Assembly: GCA_012934845.2 (NCBI GenBank)
Contig: WNNJ02002075.1
Location: forward strand, 44,204-108,203
Length of the DNA stretch: 64,000 nucleotides
Origin: Pomphorhynchus laevis
Lineage: Eukaryota; Acanthocephala; Palaeacanthocephala; Echinorhynchida; Pomphorhynchidae
Direction of reading: 5' to 3'
A program made the position numbers and the translations under genes. The notes beneath the pieces are model-generated. The model worked only from the letters and a program-made list of their open reading frames with translations. It had not been told where the DNA came from and made no database searches. The first letter of the stretch is position 1. Each line of letters begins with the position of its first letter. Positions 8,978-19,700 of this stretch are shown here, in pieces.

Positions 8978-9323
8978 CGTCTGTAATACTAAAATTCGTT
9001 TTCGGAAGTTCAGCTCTCCTGCCATATACAAATCCATTTGAATCCATTTTTAATTTACATTGGCTTCTTCCGACAATTTGATACATGCGATTTAATTTAG
9101 TATTCACGGACTCGTGTCTTTTGTCAAATCTGTCCTTGTTTATTTGACCATACATGGATGATGAACTGTATTTGAACTTATTGACTTGCGAAGGACGTCC
9201 GACAATCTTTTTGATAGGACGATTTTCTGAATATGGTACAGTTGACAAAAACATTACAAAGACCCAATAAGTAACGGATAACTTCAATAGAGATTCAACT
9301 CGAGAGAACAGCGAAATTTTCAT
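8978..9323 (-). CDS. Possible FGF-like ligand, first exon with signal peptide
   Basis: The ATG at 9323 opens a 115-codon frame that ends in phase 1 at a good donor (GACG followed by GTAAGG). A hydrophobic stretch (LSVTYWVFVMFLSTVPYS) is a likely signal peptide. After a basic linker with RFDKRHES come RMYQIVGRSQCKLKMDSNG and FVYGRR. In FGFs this position has R-L-Y-C-R...L-Q-I-x-x-D-G-x-V-x-G-x-R. The usual FGF position for the first intron also fits the donor. The signal peptide, donor and frame are seen directly. The FGF family call is inferred from the short motif and remains tentative. A generic beta-trefoil or unrelated secreted protein is the alternative. Confidence 0.42.
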
Positions 9324-9509
9324 GAACACATAGAATTTGTCTACACGATAAGAGCATTATTTGAAAAAGTGTAATTAATGAATAAGTAGCACTCTTCTTT
9401 GGTTTTGGAAGGGCTAAAGTAAAAAAATTAAAAAGAAAATTTAAAAAGCTATTTTTGACGATAATCTTTGCAGCTTCTGCTCTCCAACAAGCATAAGCGG
9501 AAATCAAAT

Positions 9510-9841
9510 ATACAAAACTTTTACTTTTATAAAGTTTTGTATGTTTTAATATTAATTATAGTTAAAAGAGAACTATACTAAATATAAACGATATTTTTAA
9601 TTTAATTAAATTTGGCTATATATTGACGGTTAATGAGTGCTATTGAAAACAGCTCACCTCTGTAATTTAAAGGCATGACAATAAAACACTTGTATATCTT
9701 GAACAGGAGATAATATTCAATGAAGAATACGCAATTGATCTTATTTTTTGGAATTTATATATAACTAAATTAGAGTATGCGAAGCTGAGAAAAAGCCAAT
9801 TTATTAATTATTTATTAATTAATTTTGATAAGCATTATAAT
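9510..9841. other. AT-rich flank upstream of the FGF-like gene
   Basis: This should hold the promoter of the minus-strand gene starting at 9323. I see no clear core promoter element or other feature. Confidence 0.5.
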
Positions 9842-10354
9842 ATCAAAGCTGTCATTTTAAATGTCACCTTTAAAATGTCCATATTACATCGGTCTTGTTT
9901 GTGTATTTATGCAATTGTGTTCATTATTAAATAATCATTTTACTAAATTAAAGACTGAATGAAGCCATTTGCTAAATCGGATTTAATAATTGATATTATA
10001 TCCGATATTAACAGATTAATTTTTTATGGCATAGTAGTGAACCTAATTACTGCACGTAATATAATTTATTTGATATCTTTAGAATGTACGTTTTTTGGTT
10101 CAAAAATTACCAACAGTGAAATATACATATCGGATCGGTAGCTTATGAGCTCTTTTATGTGGTCTACAGTCATTGGATCATAGCAAGAATTAGAAAGTAT
10201 TGATTTGTGTCAATAAGTTTAATTTTGAAAAAAAAAGAAAAAATAAATATTATTATTTATTTTGAGAAAGTTATATGAACAAAGCTCAATGAACATGATG
10301 AAATAATGATAGTATAAAATCATAAAAATGTGTATCATTTAAATGTATCGATAT
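9842..10354. repeat. Left arm of a long inverted repeat
   Basis: Bases 9842-9867 and about 10139-10354 match, in reverse complement, 15348-15373 and about 15107-15334. The left arm carries about 270 extra bases (9868-10138). Within those, a 70-base block near 10000-10075 is repeated directly at about 10366-10430. The arms share the GTGGTCTACAGT motif also seen near 36910. No transposase gene lies between the arms. Confidence 0.8.
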
Positions 10355-10429
10355 ATATATCGATATTAACGGATAATTTTTTATAGCATAGTAATGAACA
10401 CAATTACTGCATATTATTTATTTGAAATC

Positions 10430-12105
10430 TAAAATTACTTTAATAAAATTTGTAAATTGTTAAAAATAAAGTTTTCAATTAAGTGAAACTCTAAAAACAA
10501 ACCTCTAACTCTATATTTTCATATAACATTGATATTATTTGCGGCAGAAAAAATTGCTTCTTGCGTATTTTTAATTTAGAAGCTTCAATGAAGACTTTAC
10601 CCAGTGAAAAATATTTCAACATTTTAAATATTTACGATTAAATATTAATCTTATTAAATATTAAATAATTTTAAATATTTAAATATTTAAGTCAAAATTA
10701 AGACTTAAAGTGAAACACTTAAAGCAGCAGCCGATTTTAATATTCGTCAGCTGACAGAAGAATAACTAAACTCCTTAGCCTTAATAACATTTGGATAACA
10801 TTTTTATTATACTTCAGTTTGAATAACCTATTGCCAAATAAATTTTATTTTATTTATAGCACAAAGTTAAAAAGAACATATGAAGATCCCTAAATTGTCT
10901 GGTAATAAGGAATGTAATTTACCACCTCCGACAGAAAAAGAGTTTGGATAAGTTTTAACTGTAATATCTTCTTAAGAACCCCCTAATAAGTCTTGATATG
11001 CTTACTAATTGCATTGCTGCAATGTTGGATTCAAATAATATTTATCGCGTAAACGTTTCTACGTTTTTATTACATTCGAGCTTATGTTTCACATCAAAAC
11101 ATTAAAGCCTACAAATCCCTATTTTATATAAGGATTTAAGAATTTTAAGATATAAGGATTTTTACCTTTTTATATGATGTTGTGTCACAATCAAACATTC
11201 TACCAGAATATTATCGCCGTTCAATATAAACATCAATCAGATTTTCTTTTTCGTGATGAATATATAACACGGCTTTAAGCCAACCGAAATAATTATTTAC
11301 TAATGTTGATAATTACATGTTTTATATCTTTATTTTACCAAAATAAAGGTAATTTTGGTAATAATTAAATAATTTATTTAAATATTTATTTTAAATATTT
11401 AAATAATTTATTTTTTAAATAAATTATTTTGGTAAAATAAACTATTTTGATATCTTTATTTACATTTTGTAATCTTTTGAGTAAGAAATTTTTTGCATAA
11501 GTTTACAATATTTTGCGAAAGTTTGTAATCCATTGCTTAAGTCCATCTTATATGCAAGTCTTATATTAGTTTAGCTCAATTTGATAATTAAGCCAAATAG
11601 TTGCCCATGTAGATTTATTATTATTTATTAAATAAGTTTATTATTAATTGCGAGTTATAATTACGCAATTAATGTTTTGTTTCAAAACATTATTCAAAAC
11701 AATATTCAAAAATATTCGATTTATTTTTGAAAATTCGAGTATTTTGACTTTTAAAATATTAATAATTGACTATTAAGATCGATTATTATTAGTAAAATTT
11801 AAGTACGTTTAAAATGGTGTTTAAAATTAATAACGTTAGCATCAAATATATAAATATCGACACTTAAAACTTCGCTCTCTAAGTAATACAAAGAGCATAA
11901 TGAACAATGCATAAAAACGAGTTATGGCATTCATAAAAAGTTATGCGTAAATATGCACAATTTATGTATATAGTTTTATGCATTGCATAAAAATCAATGA
12001 CTAGTATTGATCTACAATGCTCACAAGTAATAAAATGTAAGTAATAAGGTAATACTTACGTTAAGTAATGCCCAATTATTTATATTGTAAATACAATATA
12101 TATTG
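10430..12105. other. AT-rich interior of the inverted-repeat region
   Basis: No coding sequence is supported. A small foldback element sits at about 11322-11452, with arms built on TTATTTTACCAAAATAA and its reverse complement. The rest is simple AT-rich sequence. Confidence 0.6.
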
Positions 12106-12111
12106 TATTTA

Positions 12112-12458
12112 GACCACATTTAAATATTTACACTTTACTTTTCGATTATTAAACGAATGCATTCTTGAACTATACTATATTCTTCGATTCAATTACTTTT
12201 TTATTCTTCTGAATTAATGCATAATTTTCCGGTTAAATGCAAATATCTTAAATCATAATACGAAAATAATAAATATTTACCAAAATAATTAATTATTTTC
12301 GTATGATTTAAGAAATAGTATTTTTGCGATTATTCTGATAATTATACATTAATTCAGAAGCACGAAGCAAGTAATTAAATCGAAGAATACATTAGTTCGA
12401 AAATACATTCATTTGATTGTAAAAAAGTATTTTTACTTAAATATTTAAATGTGGTCTA
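12112..12458. mobile_element. Foldback MITE of about 350 bp
   Basis: Two arms of about 170 bases pair with each other. They start at TAGACCACATTTAAATATTT on the left and end in its reverse complement on the right. Matching internal blocks include ATTCTTCGATT, TTCTGAATTAATG and TTAAATCATACGAAAATAAT. The TA at each end would fit a Tc1/mariner-type (TA) target site, but this is inference. It has no coding capacity. Confidence 0.8.
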
Positions 12459-12849
12459 ATGAAAGTAGTTTAAAAATGGTATCCTTAAAATCAGAATGAT
12501 CGTTGATTAAGCCAGTTTATCGTAGAAGAATTGAAGCATGAAAATAAGCAGAACTCGCAATTATAAAAAAGCGTTCACGAATTATGTTGTCACGATTTTA
12601 TAAAATTTGTAATCTTTAATTATTTATCTCTAATTATTTATCTCACACGGTTATTAACCGTGAAATTAATATTATCATATTATAATAATATTATATCATA
12701 ATATCATTATAATATTGGATTATTATTAATACTGGGTTTCTCATAATTCGCAAAGACCCACACTTAATAACAAAATATTGTTATACAATTAGCCGAACAT
12801 ATAGACAGAAATTGTGTCTGAAAATGATTTATCCAAAAATAATAAAGCG

Positions 12850-13690
12850 ACGACGTATTGATGGGTTGCAGTTCATTGCCTGGAAGTCGGTCAATATTGC
12901 TAGCTTCTGCTAATCAGAAGACTGATTACCAATTATATCACCTTGTGTGATCTAATTGGTTATTAATCTAGTTATTAATTGAAGTGTAACTTGTAAGCTC
13001 CCGGAGCACAGTGGGAACAATTCAGCTCTTAAATTATAAAAATATATCCTCAAAGGATCCTGTGAGGAAACAACCAACGACAGCAATAAAATTTCTTGCC
13101 GAATAAATTAGGATGATCCGGAAAGCACGTGGTTTGTTTAAAGAGGCTATGCCCATGCTACCACGTCAACGAATTATCGGAGATGCCTTTAAATATATCA
13201 CAAGGCAGCTGAAACGACTGATGGTAGTTCGCCTTACTAACGAGTGCTGCCAGCTACCATCAGATCGCTAGGAGTGATTACGAAGTCTGATCTGCTTGTA
13301 ATTGAACTCCGGGTTTAGAAAATTCTTGATTATAAAACTGTAGCTTGTAAGCTCCCATAGAACAGTGTGAACCATTCAGCTCTAAAATTATATATATTGG
13401 TAGTGCGAAAAATTGCTTGAAACTGTGGTCCAGAAGCCAATACTGGCTACGATTGATTTTAAATCCATATGCTGCTAAATAACTGAAATTCGATCATAAG
13501 CTCCATAAGTCTAATGTATCACTCCGAGACGCTCCAAAACGTATTCCTTTCAGACATCTGTGAGAAATGCCTTGCCCTCGTAACCAATGGTGTTGCTTGA
13601 TATACTGGACTTTGAATCACGACTTTCAGTCACCGTGTCACTACTAAACGATAACTATAGAATGATACCACCTGAGGGCTATGCCTGACA
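12850..13690. other. GC-richer island with direct repeats and a small ORF
   Basis: A block near 12990-13050 (CTTGTAAGCTCCC to ATTCAGCTCT) is repeated at about 13342-13400. Between them, a 52-codon plus-strand ORF (13111-13272) starts MIRKARGLFKEAMPML and ends in a stop. I do not recognise it. A perfect 10-bp hairpin (13218-13227 with 13254-13263) lies in its 3' half. The island is probably a decayed mobile element. Confidence 0.45.
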
Positions 13691-13699
13691 ATTCTTTAT

Positions 13700-15100
13700 A
13701 TATTTATTTATATTTATATATTCGTCAATATATACCTTACATAACATTACACTACATTAAAGTGTAAATAAAACACTGTTATATATATTTATTTTAATAT
13801 ATTAATTATATTTAATATTTTAAATATTATATTAATATTGTTATATATAATTTAATATAATTGAATATTATTATTAATTGAATATTGCTATAAATTGAAT
13901 TTATTATTTAATATAATCGAATAGCCCACTGGTTGGATACGTTAATATAATTCATATTTAATATATAATATATTTAATATATAAAAATATATATACAATA
14001 TATTATATAATTTATTATAATATATTATATATAATAAATACCAATTTAATATAATTGAATATTCTTATACTTGAATATTGTTATTAATTGAATAGTGTTA
14101 TAATTTAATATTATTATTTGATATAATTGAATAGCCTACTGGTTGGATAAAAGGTTGGATACGTTAACTACATATTGTTAAATGTTTTACTTCTGTCAAC
14201 GTTAACATTAAATATAGCATATGATAAATTGAACAATTTCCCTCGGTAATAGTCTGATGGAACTTGCTTTCCAAAATCGAGACCATCTATAATAAAAGTA
14301 GCCTGTCAAAAATTTAATTTAATTAAAACAATTAATTTACACTTTATAAAGTTACTTTTAAATAAATAATAAAATTATTTATTTATTTTATTTTAATATA
14401 AAAATTGATCTACTTATCGATCAATATATTATTAGCTCATTAAAAATTCGTTTAAAAGAAGAATTCCGTCCTTATGAAATTACGGATTTTCCTTGAATAA
14501 ATTGTAATTTACGATTAAAAATCGATTATATCTAGAATAAAAAGAGAATTTTGTATCTCATCAACAAATGGCAAGTAAATGTTTTCGCTTTTAAAACAAA
14601 TGGTATGATCGTTTCAATAAGTTAAATTGTCGTTTCATCGTAAAATTGTTTGAAACGTAAGCAAATAGACAAATTACCAAATATTTTAAAATGTTACTAC
14701 TAACTATTACTGAGTATTTACTTTCTTTAAATATAAAATTATTTATGTATATAAAATTATACATGAGTTTTAAAGGTCTTTCATTTCTATAATAGCTACA
14801 CCAGGTTCTTCAAAACATGCTTACCATGTTATTTAAAAGATGAACAGATGGAGCAACGGAGAATACAAATGGGCAGTAGAATATGCTGTATATTCAAGTA
14901 GGCGCTAAATTAAATTGAAATATCTATAGAGCACATCCAATTCAATTAACGTTATCTAAAATCGTTCGTCAATTCAGCTTATTCAGTACATGCATTCAAG
15001 CTGGGACGTTTCTATGAGATTATTTTTTCTTTATTTCAAATTTTAAATATTACAGAATCAATAAGCACCGATGTTCTTTAGCAGCTAAGTTTATAGACTT
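13700..15100. other. AT-rich stretch
   Basis: No gene is supported. Near 13900-14160 the phrase ATAGCC(C/T)ACTGGTTGGAT occurs twice inside repeated TTTAATATAATTGAATA blocks, showing a local duplication. Confidence 0.55.
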
Positions 15101-15106
15101 ACTTAA

Positions 15107-15373
15107 TATCGATACATTTTAATGACATACATTTTTATGATTTTTTACTATCATCATTTTATGATGTTCATTGAGCTTTGTTCATATAACTTTCTCAAAA
15201 TAAATAATAATATTTATTTTTTCTTTTTTTTTCAAAATTAAAACATTGATATTAAACTTATTGACACAAATTAATACTTTCTAATTCTTGCTATGATCCA
15301 ATGACTGTAGACCACATTAAAGAGCTCATAAGCTCTCAATTTAAATGGTGACATTTAAAATGACAGCTTTGAT
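15107..15373. repeat. Right arm of the long inverted repeat
   Basis: It is the reverse complement of 9842-9867 plus about 10139-10354, without the roughly 270-base insert seen in the left arm. Together the arms frame 5.5 kb. Confidence 0.8.
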
Positions 15374-16790
15374 TTATTATAAACAAATTTATATTTTAAT
15401 TTTTACCTTGTGATGGGTAAACTAACGAGTGAAAGATGATTCTAAACTCACAAATGTTACTTGATTATTATGGCAAGTTGTGCATTTTTCACAAATGGAC
15501 AAAAGTATATTTTTCAAAAAGTAAATTAACAATATAGGCTTTTTTAATTAGCTGACTTTGTGTTCATTTGCTTAAATTGTATTTCGTACATTTTAACCAA
15601 ATATATCTCGTATGAAACACATGACGATTTTATTTATACCACAAAGTATTGTGTTACATTATAAGTTAATTTAAATAATAATTTATATTTAAAATGTATT
15701 AATATATATAAACAATATACCACCATTGACTATCTAATGACAAAATGCGTCAATTCCTTAAGAATTAAGGAATTGCGATTTCTTAAATAACCGGGGATTG
15801 ACAATTACTAAAATATATATTTTTTATCCTAAATCATAAAAATTGATATTAAAAATCAACGTTAATCTTGAAAATTGAAAAGTGTTTAGATTAAATTCCT
15901 TAATTTTTCAAATAGGGAAGTTGTGTTCTTTACGGAAACTTACGAATTATAGTTGATGGTTATCATCAAAAATAGATTTTTGAAAATAAGTTTAAGATGA
16001 TGTTAGGGTTTCACTATCCGTTGCAAAATCATGTACCTGCATCATCCTTCATAACAGTTGGGAATTTTCTTTAACCTTCGGTAATAATGTGTCTAAAACT
16101 TTGTATATCAAATACCTGTTATCTGTTATTAAATTTATGATATTTTTGTCAGTAATGAAATTACAAGTTATTGAATAGCAACTGTTTAGAAGAAACTATA
16201 GAAACGATCTGTTGTTAACAGTTGTCTAAGCGAAGTTAGGATTTTAGTTCGGTCATTCAGATGGTGGCAGCAACCGCTTTACCAAAATTAGCAGATATGC
16301 ATTTTTAATATATTTTGTTAAAGGCTGGTTACTTATATTTATACGGCTACAGAAAACTTTATCGATTGTATAAAGTTCTTTCAATAAAACATTTACCTAC
16401 TCACATGTGTCAAGTTAAACGAAAGAAGATGAGTTGTGAATATGCTAGTATCGGTATAAGGATGCAGTATTTTTTCATGTGCACGAGAAAAAGCGTGTGA
16501 AAGCTAAATTCATAATACAAACGGCTATTTCCATGAATCGTGTAACACGTGCATTTCAAAAATTCTAAATAAAATGAGGGAAGTTGTGGAAATCAGCACG
16601 TGGCACGAACAATGGTAAATGGAACAACTGAAAATATAATGGGCAACGAGTGTTCAATCCACCTGTGCAATTCGGTCAAATCAAAAAATTTCGGACTACA
16701 TTTGTGAGTAAGTGAACATAATCTCACAACAAATCTGATAGATACAATTCTGTTCTAAAACGTGTATCACTATTATAGATTCAATTCACT
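15374..16790. other. AT-rich to mixed sequence without an assigned gene
   Basis: A plus-strand 61-codon frame at 16315-16500 has three cysteines in its last half but no recognisable family. From about 16430 on, base composition becomes less AT-biased, as in decayed coding sequence. I cannot assign it. Confidence 0.4.
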
Positions 16791-16803
16791 GCTTTAAGCT
16801 GCT

Positions 16804-16975
16804 ATCAGATGTTACCCGAGTCGTCCTTGTCGATAACGACATAAAACTCAGTTTGTCGGGTTATATCCCAGAAACCGCATCGTGTTCCCAAGCTTATCAG
16901 TCGACATTGTGCATCGAAAAGTAGAAAAGCCTCCTTGAGTTCAATAAACTGCTTTTCAGACAATTAATCTTCCAT
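16804..16975 (-). pseudogene. EF-hand (calmodulin-like) pseudogene fragment
   Basis: Read on the minus strand from an ATG at 16975, the sequence gives LSEKQFIELKEAFLLFDAQ. This is close to the N terminus of calmodulin and troponin C (LTEEQIAEFKEAFSLFDKD). In another frame it then gives NTMRFLGYNPT (calmodulin: GTVMRSLGQNPT), and back in the first frame EFYVVIDKDDSGN, the start of the second calcium loop. An in-frame stop follows the third codon, at least two frameshifts are present, and the first calcium loop has lost its acidic residues. No intron is visible inside. It is either a processed copy or a decayed exon; the second EF-hand and the C-terminal lobe are missing. Confidence 0.62.
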
Positions 16976-17046
16976 CACACCATCCACATGCCCTCTTGAT
17001 TGATAGAGCCACCGTGGAATCACCTGTATAGATTAGTGTGATTGCC

Positions 17047-17070
17047 GGCGGTATCGTATTCGATACCGCC
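17047..17070. repeat. Perfect 10-bp GC-rich hairpin
   Basis: GGCGGTATCG and CGATACCGCC pair perfectly around a TATT loop. It lies between the EF-hand pseudogene and the EGF-like exon. It could be a terminator-like or insertion hairpin; function unknown. Confidence 0.85.
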
Positions 17071-17250
17071 AGCGATCAAATGTAAGTAATGTTACAGTGT
17101 ACTTGTCTTTCTTATATCTGCTGATAATCGAGTAAGAGCTTATGTAACTAAATAAATGCAACTTTCTACATTGGGAGTGAACAAACATACTTATAAAAAT
17201 GCCCAGGTAAAAATGTTAAATATATCAATTATCAAATAACTTATATAAGA

Positions 17251-17472
17251 GAATTGTGTTATATGCAAAGAGGGAGCAATATCCCACAGCTGTGTACTTT
17301 GGGATTTCTACATGGGAAATGTGAAAATACGATTATTTATGATAGGCAGTCTGTTTACTGTTGCTCTTGTTTTCAGCATGGGAAGGGTATAAAGTGTAAA
17401 AAATCCTGCCTTGATCACAATATTATACTCACGTTAGACTATTACGAAAATTATCTTAACATAGTTATTTGA
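17251..17472 (+). CDS. Candidate EGF-like domain exon
   Basis: The frame, open from 17197 to a stop at 17472, contains cysteines spaced C-x11-C-x8-C-x13-C-x-C-x8-C, which fits the EGF-domain consensus. The last part (VYCCSCFQHGKGIKC) resembles the C-x-C-x3-G-x-G-x2-C end of EGF modules, and LGFLHGKC resembles the H-G-x-C of EGF-type growth factors. Two extra cysteines (one before CSC and one in KKSC) are unusual. There is no visible signal peptide or membrane segment in this exon. AG sites just upstream (17248-17250) could be the acceptor. The spacing is seen; the EGF assignment is tentative. A random cysteine-rich frame is the alternative. Confidence 0.33.
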   Translation, partial: ELCYMQRGSNIPQLCTLGFLHGKCENTIIYDRQSVYCCSCFQHGKGIKCKKSCLDHNIILTLDYYENYLNIVI

Positions 17473-17813
17473 TCCTAATAGTAAGCGTGTAGGTTTGACT
17501 TAATGTTTTTAAGCTTTCCCGCTGCTTACATATCAATCAGTATTCTGATTGAATACAAATCGGAAAAGACTCAAACAGTAATAGGGAAAACAGTAATAGA
17601 ACAGTCAGTTTAACAATTCTTGATTAATAACTACTTACAATTTAGTATCTTATAATTGGCAGGGTCAAATCATTATTAATGCATTAAATTGCGATTTGTC
17701 GTAAAAATTTCATACGTTAATACCGACGGGCGATCAAGGAGTTTTTTTGGAATGGAAAAGGCGAATTTTGGTAAGAGTTTTAACTGTTCTGATGCTGTAA
17801 CAGACAGGGAGGT

Positions 17814-18093
17814 AAGCGTTTTGTTGTCCAATTCTTAACAGGATGGGGGGGGGTATTTCCCCTGATCCCAAACAAAAAAACTTGGTAAAACAGCCTATTG
17901 CTAGACACAATCTTTTCAATACCTTCCTTCATGTCTTCGTAAATGATTATAATAAGCGTTTTGTTGTCCAATTCTTAACATGATGCGGGTTATTTCCCCT
18001 GATCCCAAACAAAAAACTTGGTAAAAAACTTGGTAAAACAGCCTATTGCTAGACACAATCTTTTCAATACCTTCCTTAGTGTCTTCGTAAATG
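17814..18093 (+). repeat. 140-bp tandem duplication in the 5' part of LINE copy B
   Basis: A unit starting AAGCGTTTTGTTGTCCAATT occurs at 17814 and again at 17954. The two copies are nearly identical over about 140 bases; a short ACTTGGTAAA stretch is duplicated again in the second. It lies in the ORF1 N-terminal region, at the 5' end of the element. Confidence 0.85.
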
Positions 18094-18099
18094 ATCATA

Positions 18100-18992
18100 A
18101 TAACCGTATTTTGTTCAACTCTGTTCGTTTGCACGACTCTAGTCGAAAGATTTCTTTTACAACTACTTATCTAGCTAACGAATACAGTAATTTTTTAAAA
18201 AGAATCTTACACACTTAGGAAAGTTGGAATTTAAGCCTATCCAGGCTTCTGTTAAAATAAATAATTTCCCTCCTTACTAAGAGGTGGAGGATTTGAACTT
18301 ACTGAAAACACTATACAAACTGTCGTCGGTTCGTCCAGTGAAAAGTAAGGCCGGCCATGATTTACCGATTGCCTTTTGCTCTTTTGACTCCGGTCATGCT
18401 GAGATTCTAGTTATGTCGGCATCTAACCCCTTCCTGGGGTACAACCTGAGATTTTCTATCTTAGAGGAAGATAACATGACTTACCCCCCACTGCAATGCA
18501 TGTAATCAGTGGGGGCATTAGGGGGTCTACATGCACTACCCCAAAAATTTGTGGATTATGTAGCTCGGACTCCTGTGTTAGCCTTATGAAAGGGCAAAAT
18601 GCGAGGCTTACCCTGCCTGCTCGAATGGTAAAGGTGACCATCCCGCATGGTCCCGGAAGTGTAATTATTTCAAAAGCTATAGACGAGCATACATGGGCCA
18701 AGCTCCCAAATATGCGGAGCCGTCTACTGATTCAGACTGCGTTGTAGCTTACAGGATGACGGATAAGGACATTATTCGGTTACTAGATTCCTATAAGAGG
18801 AGAATCCTTAGCGAAATGAATTGTTTGATTTCTAATCTATTGTCCTCATTTCTCACACCTTCGAAAATATCCAAGCAATCGGTACCGGAATCAAAGAAAA
18901 GGGAGGCGTCAGTTCACATTATTCCCCCTATTAAAATTGGAAAGATGTATAAAAGAGAAAGACCTCCCAGGGAAATGAAGATAAAGCCCTGA
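18100..18992 (+). pseudogene. LINE copy B ORF1, broken
   Basis: This is ORF1, the RNA-binding protein of the element. The conserved pieces are RKISFTTTYLANEYSNFLK, then PIAFCSFDSG and LGYNLRF, which align with copy C (KISLSTSELANTYIDFFK, PVAFCHGP, IGRNLRF). Next comes a cysteine-rich zinc-knuckle region near 18490-18570 (CNACNQ, CGLC), equivalent to CHNCNQ and KCEVCG in copy C. The C-terminal part (18693-18992) ends in a stop. At least two frameshifts and stops split it. Confidence 0.7.
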
Positions 18993-19149
18993 GCAAGTGC
19001 CTATTCTGTACCCGGTAGTAGCGGAGAGAGCAACCTTTCCGCCCCTAGATCCGTCTAGGGGAAGGCAATCCCACCCAGCTAATATAACCCAATGCAGAGT
19101 ACTCGTGATCCTTTTTCACTGAATATCTTTCAGTGAAATTCGGGAGGAG

Positions 19150-19700
19150 CTTCTGCCCTTAGACTTCTATCCGGTAGAGGTGCAGATGTTATAGTCCTTC
19201 AGGAGACGCGGTCTATTCGTCTTCTCCAGGACATTAATCAATTCATCCTTAAGCACATTTGCTCCCACTACATTTCGTGCAAAACCCGGTCCTGCCCTGT
19301 TAAGTTATCCTTCAGTGGATTAGAAGACCTTGAGATGAAGACCTCTTCAACTCAAGGTCTTTTAAACCTAGTTAAATGCTCCTTAATATCTTCCCTTCTA
19401 CTCAACTATTCTTGTCCAGCCCTGCCTTGTTCAGTTATATCACTCTGTAAGAACGGTAAACGCCTCAATCTAGCCAATGTTTACGTCCGTCCAGGTGAGA
19501 TTCACAAAAATCGTGACCTCCTGGATAGGGTTATAGATAGCGGTTAAGACATAGTACTTGGTGACTACAACGACAGAACTGGTCGTTGGATTAATGCAAC
19601 ACTCCGCAGAGCCAGGAACGGTTATCTTATTCACAAACCACCGTCCACCACCTTTCATTTCACATCAAGGAATTCACTCATTGACTTATTACTGCTCCAT
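19150..19700 (+). pseudogene. LINE copy B ORF2, AP-endonuclease domain
   Basis: The nicking endonuclease of the element. The motif VIVLQETRS near 19185 is the metal-binding Q-E-T of APE-type LINE nucleases. DIVLGDYNDRTGR near 19550 corresponds to the G-D-F-N motif. Copy C has the same domain in a better preserved frame (VFQETRS, LLGDFNDRT). A stop lies just before DIVLGDYN and further frame changes occur upstream. Confidence 0.8.
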
